Below, piece by piece: positions 12,650 to 64,000 of a stretch of 64,000 bases of DNA; position 1 is the stretch's first letter; every line of letters starts with the position of its first letter. Origin of the DNA: Sacculina carcini (lineage: Eukaryota > Arthropoda > Thecostraca > Sacculinidae); contig OU696593.1 in assembly GCA_916048095.2 (NCBI GenBank), positions 6,730,946 through 6,794,945 on the forward strand, read 5' to 3'. A program made the translations under genes and the position numbers. Under the pieces are notes generated by a model that did no database searches, had not been told where the DNA came from, and saw nothing but the letters and a program-made list of their open reading frames with translations.

Positions 12650-13460
12650 TAATGCTGATATTAAGCAGGGATGTATGTTTCCAGCTTCACGTGCTCATGC
12701 GATAATGTTTTCTCTGTTGTTTCTGTGGCTTGTTAGAGTCTTTTTGCTGCAATATTCTGTCTGTCTTCCCTGCTGTTTTTTAGCTCACTTTCACGCGCCT
12801 TTGTGCTACCATTCGTCAATTATACGAGTCAACACACACTGTTAATGTTACTGTTAATGTTGTTGATATTATGATTATTATTACTGTTATTATTGTTAAT
12901 GTTGTTGTTGATATTGTTAATATTGTTGTTGTTGACTAAGCGTGAGGGAATCTGATGTTTCACAGCAAAGCACACACAATAACTACTGAGTCACAATTTG
13001 GAGACGAGAACGACCCAGAAACAATTAGATGAACATATAAATGAAAATGCCAGTGTGACATTGTGATAGAAATTAATATATACATCTAGATTGACGACAT
13101 GAAATACATACAAATCCAGCCTACACACAGCTAATGAAAACAGGAAAACGTGTGTGGGAAAGATATTAGCATAATTTAGCATAAAAATAGATTGCGTAAT
13201 TTGTGCAACATAGAAGAGGTGCCACAGTGTATATGGCACGTTTCAATTGTGCGCCAAAACGGCAGGATTTATCAGCGAAGCAAGACGCTACACTAGGCAA
13301 CTGGAGACAATAGCGGGGTTGTGTGAGAGGCAGCGGCTCACGCGCCATCGCTCAGGCGGCAAATGTATATTACTAGCGCGTGCCACGGTGCAGCGCGCAC
13401 CTCCACATCAAATGTGGCGCCAATTTTCACGATCAATGCGGCGCACAACCGCCTTCATTG

Positions 13461-13595
13461 TTCAACACACACACATATATATACATACACATATATACAT
13501 ACACACATGCACATATACATACACACACACATACACAGAAAGAGACACATACACACACACAGATACATATACACAGACACACACATACACACACC

Positions 13596-13659
<64 letters not shown>

Positions 13660-13750
13660 TACACACATAGACAGACACACAATTATCGGCGACTTATCGA
13701 CCGATAAACGACCACCAATACACACACAAACACACACATACATACACACA
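13461..13750. repeat. compound AC/ATAC microsatellite
   Basis: Mixed ACACAT, ATACAT and long AC runs. Open frames across it are composition artefacts. Confidence 0.93.
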
Positions 13751-15139
13751 CACTCGTGAGAAACTATTAAAACACGAAGGTAGTGCAGATTCAGTTGATA
13801 AAACGATGTATAACAGTTTGAACGTACTTATACCCGAAAGTATAAAGTTATCATGGAAAAACATCACAGAACTACGACGTATCAGCAGACAGTTGAGAAA
13901 AATAAGTTGAGAAGACAGTTGAGAACAACAGATCAAGAAGAAGTGAATTATGCCAGTGAAAATACAACAATATGCACAAATGGGGAATAAACATGTGTGT
14001 CACATGAAGTATATGCAGATTAGACTTATGGCAAATTTCAGACGCACTAGCCTGGACTTCTACATGATGAACTTTCACCAAAAACTCTCAAAAATGACTT
14101 TGATTTTGTCAGTCCTTGATAACTTGGCATAACACGCTCTCATCATTCCCGTTAAAACACATAGTGTACTAAAAGGCTATTATTACAGCATATCGGTTGT
14201 ACATATTATACGCATAAACAAAACATAAGAATGAGGGTGTGTGATTTTTGAGGTGTTATATTGAACTTGAGATATGTGACCGTATTGAAAAAACAGTCCC
14301 ATACAGCAGAATCAGACAAAGAAGGTGATGTTGGCAACCAATTTATTGAGGTTCATTGAAACTTTCAGCTTGAAATATTCTAGGAAACGGCATGGTAATT
14401 ATCCTACCATCAACATGCAAGCATAACTTGTCTTTACACAGCAGTTCCATGATGCGGTTCCATGATGCGGAACTGGTTCGGCATCTCTGATAGTTCGACA
14501 CCAGACTGTGTTGGTATTGAGACAATCACTTCATCTTCAGCCAGACTTTCAGGCTCCTGTGACGTTTTGAATCCAGTTCGGCAGCGAGTTTTGTTGTGTA
14601 ATGTGCTGCACTTGTTGTAATATAATCTAGAGGAACTGAGTCAGGCTCAAACTCACTACTGCTGATTTCTCCCTCACTATCACTGCATACTGAGACAACT
14701 GTTTGGCTCGTGTATGATTCTGGTGTACGTCTGGTTCTTTCTGATAGATTCCTTGTTGAAATAGGAGCTCATCACTAGAGACACACTGGTCTAGAGCACC
14801 ACTATATAGCTACTGCAATCTGGTGTATAAGACATTACAATCAAATCCAGCTCATCACATCATTTTGTACATTCAATTGTAATTTGCTTCTCTCAAGTAA
14901 TACTTAACTATATATTTTTGCATTATTTTATATATTGTTTCTTGTCGTTTCTTGATACGTGATGTTTTTCACTTTATAGACTACTGCGTTAGCTCTTGTA
15001 CTACTAAAAACGATGTTGTGTTAGGCACACGAGCTAATGATCTAATGATCCAATAAAAATAACTTTAAAAAAGTGATCCATGGATAAAAGTTCATCAAAT
15101 GAATCACGAGGAAATTCAAGTTATTAAAAGCTTCAGCGT

Positions 15140-15483
15140 TAAAGGTAAAGGTTAAAGGCTGCTCAAGTGACAGCTGCTACACGGGACGAAGCCGAAGCTT
15201 ATGAACACACACAGGTGTGTCCCGTGCAGCTCGCTACCACCGCAGAACCGACCCTCTCCACGCTATGACTCCACAAGGACGGAAGACGTATTAGAGAAGG
15301 CCACCTCCCCAGAATGCATGACACAACACATGACTGATATCTGGTACTGCTGGGTAGACAGGGGCTGTTGAATTATATAATTCGCCCAAGAAATTCTGCT
15401 CCGCCGGGTCTCGAGCCACGGACTTCACAAGCGGGAGTGCTTGTGAGGCGGGTGTGCTACCACTACACCACACAGTCCACGAC
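15140..15483 (-). mobile_element. tRNA-Val-derived SINE, copy 2
   Basis: Nearly full-length reverse copy of the 4170 SINE. The tRNA head is at 15483-15400 with an altered anticodon region (extra AGTGCTTGTGAGG-like sequence). The body and the AAAGGTTAAAGGCTGCTCAA end are conserved. Confidence 0.87.
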
Positions 15484-16299
15484 TACAATTATATCTGCTT
15501 GTATGCCCGCCTGCTACTACAACAGCAAATATCACGACATATTAAAATAGTTTTCCCAGTTGAGTGTTAAACTTTGTCAGTGCTCTCACACATCATTCAA
15601 CGCAGCGGTACAAAAAGCCAGCGAATATTACTGCACGAGATTTGATTGTCAGCACCACGCTCACTCCTCGCTCAACTTCCATATCATCCCGATAATCCAT
15701 CACTCATTGATCTGGGCTAAATACTGAAGAAGTTATAAGTTTTTATTTTGAGAGCAGTGTTCCTGAGTGATTTTTCAGCGTAGCAAAGTATCAGCCTAGT
15801 GATGACGCACTGGCATTCACTGAAGTCTCGAAAAACCAGCTGAAACTTCAACTGAAACCAGGCGAGGCAATTACGAGCGACTAAATCGCTAATGCCAACT
15901 CCCTTGCAGACACGACATTGCTTCATGAAACATGCAAACATGAAACAGCCTGTTTGAGCTGAGAATAGAACGAATTCATTAGAAGATTAAATTATTTCCG
16001 CGGTAAAATTACTAAAATATTCACGAGCGCATAATCGAACAGAAAAACGTCTGAAAAAAGCAGCATGCACATTTGTGAGTGTAGGACTCATTGACTGCAT
16101 GTCACGTGTGTAAGTTGTGTGAATATTGTGTCGACTCACACATTTTAGAAGGCGTTTCATTCATGTATGCAATACTCCAGAAGGCGGTAGCACGGACAAA
16201 ATCGACAATATACATGTCAATCCAACGTTTAGAATATTGTCAAAGACGACCAAGTGACCTGTATTCCAGTGTCAGTGAAACATCAGCCATGAAACACGG

Positions 16300-16370
16300 C
16301 CAAGTCACCACTGACCTGACCTTGTGGCCGTGTCACTGACCTGACCTGACCTTGTGACCGTGTCACTGAC

Positions 16371-16372
<2 letters not shown>
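16300..16372. repeat. short tandem repeat of the mib1 exon 12 donor region
   Basis: On the sense strand, AGGTCAGTGACACGG occurs at the exon 12 donor and again about 36 bp downstream, with a further AGGTCAGTGG. Each copy offers an AG|GTCAGT donor-like site. Confidence 0.8.
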
Positions 16373-48126
<31,754 letters not shown>

Positions 48127-48237
48127 GATGCCTGCAGCACGGTGAGGCAAACATTCACTGTTGCTGTTATTGACGTTTTAAGCGCGCATCAGCCAGTTGT
48201 GACTATATGGCGCGCCCATCTACAGTGGTGACTCCCG

Positions 48238-48340
48238 GTAGACTCAAGCGGAAGTGTTGATGAACGAACCCGGGCCAGGCTTCGAACCGCGAACCTCTGA
48301 CATGAGAGTTCAGCGCCTAAGCCACTGGGCTACTCGGGAG
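48238..48340 (-). mobile_element. tRNA-like SINE head (degenerate)
   Basis: On the minus strand there is an A-box TAGCCCAGTGG and a B-box GGTTCGAAGCC about 45 bp apart. The acceptor and T stems do not pair well, so this is a tRNA-derived repeat and not a functional tRNA. It lies 112 bp upstream of the mib1 ATG. Confidence 0.55.
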
Positions 48341-48746
48341 CTATATATGTATATATGTATGTGTTCACATTACTACAAATGTGAAGGACCACTTAATAAC
48401 ACTTATCTAAATAATCCTACCAGAAACTGACCGTTAAAAATGCAAGCGAAAAAACAGCACAAAATTTATACCTTGAATAATACCGACGAGAACACAGGAA
48501 ATTATTTTACGAGATGAACAAATAAAAGCACGAGAAACACCTACAAGAATTAGCGCCACTGTAGCAGCTGCGCCGAAACATCATACCGCCGTTTTTGTAT
48601 TTCTGCATATATCAAGAATAAATAATAATTTGATTGTCTATACATAATATTTCATTATATTCACTCCTATTCACGTTACAATGTCATAAACAGGACCAGC
48701 AGTGACGCCACCTTTGAACCAATTGTTGTATCGGTTGTAATCGACA

Positions 48747-49056
48747 CAGTGGCTCCCAAACTTTTCTAGTTCGCGTCACCCTTGTCAAGCCTTAGTATAG
48801 TATAGTTCCTGACACCGTTATGAGGAAATAAATATTTAAAATCTTCGTTATCATATTTATTTCCATTTCGACATTTTGCATCGGTGTAACCACACCATAT
48901 GCATAGATATGAAAGAATTTCTTTACACATATCCTGCTATTACAAAAATGGTATTATATAATGCAAATATGCAATTTTTCCTCTTAATTTTGGCGGCACT
49001 CTCAAAAGATCTCACGACAGATCTTGGTGCCGCGGCACACCGGCTGGAAATCACTG
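48747..49056. mobile_element. hAT-type MITE, family 3
   Basis: It starts CAGTGGCTCCCAAACTTTT and ends GCACACCGGCTGGAAATCAC followed by TG. The termini are imperfect inverted repeats of hAT type, 310 bp. Target duplications are not evident. It lies in the mib1 5' region. Confidence 0.7.
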
Positions 49057-49359
49057 TTCTAATACACGCCTGTGTTCTGACCAATATTCACAGGAAACGA
49101 CTTGAAGCGGCGCCACGTGAAATGAGCAGAAAAACCACGGAACCATGAGAGAAAAACTAGCAGACACACAACAAAACTATAATGACTCTCGAATACATCA
49201 GATGATACATGTACTATTGAATATACACCGCCAAATATTTGCAATGTAGAACCCATAACATGACACACACACACACATAATGACAAGTTCCATGAATGAT
49301 AATCGCACGCACAAAAATAGTCTAGAACAAGTATGTATAGGACAAAAATAATTGACGAC

Positions 49360-49545
49360 AATTTCGCCGCGGGTTCTACCAGCTAGTCGCACGAGATGTG
49401 GACGCACGCCGACCAATCAGATTGAAGCACGCGCCCACAACAAAATGGCGGCAATATGGCTTCACTTGCGCCGCCAGACTAGCATGCGTATTATTATCAG
49501 TGTGTGTGTGAGATGACGTCATCAGGTGACAGTGACGTCACGTGT
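49360..49545 (-). promoter_or_regulatory. probable mib1 promoter
   Basis: Read on the minus strand, this GC-richer stretch has an ATTGG (inverted CCAAT), a YY1-type GCCGCCATTTT, ACGCATGC (NRF1-like), ATGACGTCAT and GTGACGTCACGTG. These are typical of TATA-less housekeeping promoters. It lies 1.2-1.4 kb upstream of the mib1 ATG, which would imply a 5'UTR intron. The start site is inferred, not seen. Confidence 0.5.
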
Positions 49546-49599
49546 TATCTCGCCTCTCATACAAGGTGATTGAGGCCAAATGTCCGTTCGACATTACCT

Positions 49600-49860
49600 G
49601 TCACAAACACATACACATACACACATACACATACATACATACACATACATACACATACACATACATACATACACACACATACATATACACACAAGCACAT
49701 ACATACATATACACACATATATATCCATACATACACTAACACATATATACACACATACATACGTATACACACATACAAACACATATATACATACATACAT
49801 ACAAACACCTATACACACATATACATACATATACACACAAACATACACACACATACACTT
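49600..49860. repeat. AC/AT compound microsatellite
   Basis: Mixed ACACAT and ACAT runs between phaf1 and mib1. Confidence 0.92.
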
Positions 49861-50282
49861 TGGGAGTTTACTGGCTCCAGCTTCCGACACAATTCAGTAT
49901 TGTATTAAAACTCCGAAACGTTACAGAATGTATAGGCAAGCTTTTGAAGTGTTTGAGTCAAAGCGACCAGAAACTGGGGAGATATTCAGAATCCACCAGG
50001 AAAAAGATTGCACAATGAGAAATTTCAATATAATTCAGTCTCGTTTGTAAGCGCGAAAGAAAATCTACTGCCTGGCTACACCAACATCACACACACACAC
50101 ACACATACATACAGAGGCCCAGTGACGTAGTGAAGTGGAAACTGTATCATGCGGATCGATGACGTATGATGACGTAAGACACAGACTATCAATCATAGAT
50201 AGAATCGTATTTTATCAGCCAACAATTGAACAATATCACAATTTAGCACTAATATTGAATGTACCGCCTAGTAAGCCACGTA

Positions 50283-61197
<10,915 letters not shown>

Positions 61198-61484
61198 CTA
61201 ACACACACACACACACACACACATACACACATACACACATACACACACACACACACACAGTTCAATGAGGACACACGCAAAAACATGACAATTCACCCAA
61301 AAAATGACAATAATAATTTAAGAAAACACATTTTCACACGCAATATAAGACTTCATAGAGGAAACGTTGTGAAATAAACAAGTAGATATCAGCCCAGTGT
61401 AGATACACACGCATATATTGAGTGTTTGATTAGTGTGATCTTAATGAGAGAAATTACATACACACACACACATACACACACACA

Positions 61485-64000
61485 ACCAGAATAACAAACA
61501 ACTCTGTATCACTTATAGACCACATTTGGCATAACAGGGTATCTGCAAACACAAGCAATTTCATACTTTTCACCGACATTTCTGATCACTGTCCGATTAT
61601 CTCTTGCTTTCGAGAGTGGTGCTCCCTCAAAACCACACCGTCAGATATTGAGGCACGATTTCAGCCAGATAAATATGACATCATTTTCCAACGAGGTGGC
61701 AGAAATGAACTGGAATGATGTCAATTCAGCAATATGCCCAAACGACGCATATAATAAATTCACAAATATGATCTGCAGTGCCTTTTCAAGAAACTTTCCG
61801 TTGAAGATTGCTAGATCAGGAAGATTCTAAAATACATCTCCTTACCTGACCGCAGGTTTAATCCAAAGTATTAGAGAAAAGCACAGATTAGCAAGACTCG
61901 CTCACAAGTGGCCGCTCACATACAAGGATAGGTATAAGCAGTATAGAAATAAGTTGACTTCTATTCTAAAAGCCGCTAAGAACGAGTACTACAAGAGTCA
62001 GTTAAAAGATTGTGAAGGCAATCCTAAGAAAACATGGAAGGTGATTAACCAGGTCTTGGGACGTAAAAATGAAAGTAATATACCCATTAATTTAGATGGT
62101 ATTTCGGACAATCAAGTTGCTGATGCATTCAATAGACATTTTGTTAATCTGGTGGATAAAGGTCCCACCGCTAACATCACTTCAAAAAACTCCAATTTCA
62201 GTCAGTATTTAGATCCATCCCCTATATTTTCCATGTATTTAGTCCCATGCACTGTGAGTGAAATAAAAGGCTACATATTGTCCCTAAAATCTAATTCGGC
62301 GGGGTTTGATAAATTAAACGCAAATATCTTAAAATCGGTGGTAAGCTATATAGTATCTCCTTTGGTTCATATAATTAATCTCTCCTTCAGTTGTGGAATA
62401 TTCCCGGACTCTCTGAAAATTGCTAAATCTCTACCACTGCATAAATCGGGGTCAAAAACCTGTATCAATAATTATAGACTAATATCAATTCTCCCAGTGG
62501 TAAGCAAAATATTTGAAAAGGCCATTGCTTACAGATTGATTCATTTCCTTGAAAAAAACAACTTACTCGCGAATTGTCAATTCGGATTTAGAAAAAACAG
62601 GTCCACGCAGTCGGCTCTGCTGCACTTTGCGTCAAAAATATATTCTGAATTAGACAAAAAATCCCACGTGGCATCAGTTTTTATAGATATCTCTAAAGCC
62701 TTCGACTCGCTAGATCACGATATATTACTGTTTAAATTGCAAAAGTATGGATTGAGGGGCCCCCCTCTAGATTTAATGAAAAGTTATTTGGCAGATCGTA
62801 AACAAATGGTATTCTGTAATGATGTATGCTCTCAGTACAGTGTGATCAAGAGCGGAGTGCCACAGGGGTCCATTTTGGGCACAATTTTGTTCCTAGTGTA
62901 TATAAATGATATAATAAATTCTAGCAATGCCTATTTCACCATGTATGCAGACGATACCAGTTTCATTGTTTCCGATCACGACCTACAAAATCTTCACTTG
63001 AAATTGTCCCAAACGTTAGATGATATAAATCTTTGGACAGAACATAATAAGCTGAAACTTAATGTTAAAAAAACACATGTCATGTTATTTCAAAACAGGT
63101 CTCTGACACATACTCTGCACACATTAAAACTGGGGAATAATGTTGTTCAGCGGGTTAAGAGCACACACTTTTTAGGTGTCATAATAGATGAATATTTTAA
63201 TTGGAACGAACACATTGCCAGTGTATGTAGGGCATTATCTAGGACAGCAGGTGTCATATACCGTACCAGACGAACTCTGACTACGGAAGCAATGCAAACC
63301 TTGTATTATGCCCTTTGCTATTCCAAATTGATGTACTGCATATCAGTCTGGGGCTGCACATGGCCATCATTTTTAAAATGTCTCTTCACTGTTCAGAAAC
63401 GCATCCTGAAACTAATTTTTTCAAGAAAAGCAGGTATTCCGCTGACGAGATATTCGCCAACCAGAAAATGTTAAGACTTGAGAATGTGCACAAGTATTTC
63501 TTGTATCTTACCATATACAGATCAATGAAAAATAATGATGCCATATTCCAAATTCAAGGACACTCATTAACAACACGTAGAAATAATGTGAATTTGGTAT
63601 GTCCATCCTTCCGAACCAGCCTCTTCAAAAATTCAATATTATACCTTGGGCCTAAACTTTGGAACTGTCTACCGGTTTGTATTAAATCAGCATATACCAT
63701 TATGTCTATAGATATGTTTAAAGCGAAAATTAAACACCACTTGTATAACCTCCAGGCAAACACATAATTTGTACGTTCACAGTATGACTGTATTGTTTGT
63801 TTTGTATATATTTTGTTTTTGCATTGTTCTGTTGCATGTTTTGTTTTAGCATATGTTTTGTAGTAATTTGTTGCACTGCACAAATCTTGATTAAAAATAT
63901 TTATTGTCTGTCTAACCAGCCATGGCTTGACAGACTATATTGCCTCTGATGTTTTCGTTATTTTGTGTTACCTGTGTGATGTTGTTTTTTTGGCAATAAA
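61485..64000 (+). mobile_element. 5'-truncated APE-type LINE (Jockey/CR1-like superfamily), decayed
   Basis: It begins directly after an AC microsatellite with the end of an APE endonuclease (SLIDHIWHNRVS, FTDISDHCPIISCF, frame of 61485). RT follows in another frame from about 61648 (LRHDFSQINM), with TAA at 61828-61830 interrupting RF-NTSPYLTAGL. Core RT motifs are IDISKAFDSLDHD, GVPQGSILG and YADD (62944-62955). A further frameshift near 63430-63450 moves the C-terminus (to TAA at 63765-63767) into a third reading. A 3'UTR runs to AATAAA at the window edge. It lies in phaf1 intron or 5' region, antisense. Confidence 0.9.
61831..63474 (+). pseudogene. LINE reverse transcriptase fragment
   Basis: The open part of the decayed LINE ORF2. 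NTSPYLTAGLIQSIREKHRL leads into the RT palm and thumb, including SGVPQGSILG, MYADDTSF and FLGVIIDEYFNWNEH, with the terminal WGCTWPSFLKCLFTVQKRIL. It is cut off by the TAA upstream and by a frameshift near 63440. Confidence 0.88.

Larger units (their letters stand above)
1..16370 (-). other. mib1: inferred mib1 intron 12 (no recognised exon)
   Basis: This stretch follows the exon 12 donor and shows no recognisable remaining ankyrin or RING exon, so it is most simply intron. Between the listed elements it is AT-rich with many short CA/TG tracts. I see nothing nameable at 1-1440, 2400-3180, 5232-6200, 6480-6990, 9260-10260, 11774-12267, 12652-13450 or 13760-15130. A further small exon cannot be excluded. 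Confidence 0.55.
48127..50282. other. mib1-phaf1 intergenic region and probable mib1 5'UTR intron
   Basis: It holds a tRNA-like SINE head (48238-48340), a hAT-like MITE (48747-49056), the candidate promoter and an AC/AT microsatellite (49600-49860). From 49.9 to 50.28 kb, downstream of the phaf1 stop, I see no clear AATAAA on the minus strand. Confidence 0.6.

Noticed and set aside
14343-14780. Coding-like minus-strand stretch (SDSEGEISSSEFEPDSV and SLAEDEVIVSIPTQSG in different frames)
   Set aside because: Acidic/Ser-rich but frame-broken and without recognised homology; possibly a decayed transposon or pseudogene, too weak to annotate.
1-16370. Missing mib1 C-terminal exons (ankyrin, RING fingers)
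   Set aside because: I looked on the minus strand for RING cysteine patterns and the rest of the ankyrin repeats and found none; they are presumed to lie left of the window.
49861-50050. Frame with FEVFESKRPETGEIFRIHQE
   Set aside because: Non-repetitive but with no recognised homology or splice context; not enough to call a gene.

Overview
The window is animal nuclear DNA, probably from an invertebrate. Genes are split into short exons with GT-AG introns. Most of the space is AT-rich intron and spacer packed with CA/TG microsatellites, large tandem arrays and transposable elements. Nothing prokaryotic is present, and I cannot name the species.

Two conserved genes lie on the minus strand. 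(1) phaf1 (C16orf70/MYTHO/UPF0183 family, autophagy): nine coding exons at 61197-50283 give 373 residues to the stop; about the first 50 residues lie beyond the right edge. (2) mib1 (mind bomb 1, E3 ubiquitin ligase of Notch signalling): twelve coding exons from the ATG at 48126 down to 16371 give 655 residues (two MIB/HERC2 domains, ZZ finger, two Mib repeats, first ankyrin repeats). The remaining ankyrin repeats and the RING fingers must lie beyond the left edge or were not recognised. Exon phases are consistent at every join in both genes. The 2.2 kb between them holds a probable mib1 promoter near 49.36-49.55 kb.

Layout from the left: 1-16370 is most simply a giant mib1 intron. It carries a decayed Tc1/mariner copy, a hAT MITE with a perfect 8-bp target duplication, a TA-flanked MITE, tRNA-Val-derived SINEs, a LINE 3' fragment, and a miniature LTR element (TRIM) with identical 409-bp LTRs and a 5-bp target duplication. 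16523-37149 is a second giant mib1 intron with a 2.7-kb satellite, hAT MITEs, LINE tails and very long (AC)n/(TG)n tracts. 37-48 kb holds mib1 exons separated by tandem arrays, several beginning within about 15 bp of a splice donor. 50-61 kb is phaf1, whose introns contain a 3.3-kb retrotransposon and a 3.3-kb array of 27-bp units. 61.5-64 kb is a decayed APE-type LINE.

Three observations stand out. A GC-rich non-LTR retrotransposon (52203-55480) encodes a nuclear-receptor-like C4 zinc finger and a PHD finger ahead of reverse transcriptase, CCHC and restriction-like endonuclease motifs, and sits inside a CA microsatellite. A 46-bp minisatellite in mib1 (about 43 units) is built from the adjacent exon-intron junction and carries a CACGTG box in each unit. 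Finally, 18 of 20 acceptor sites in both genes have a UG-rich tract where a pyrimidine tract is expected.
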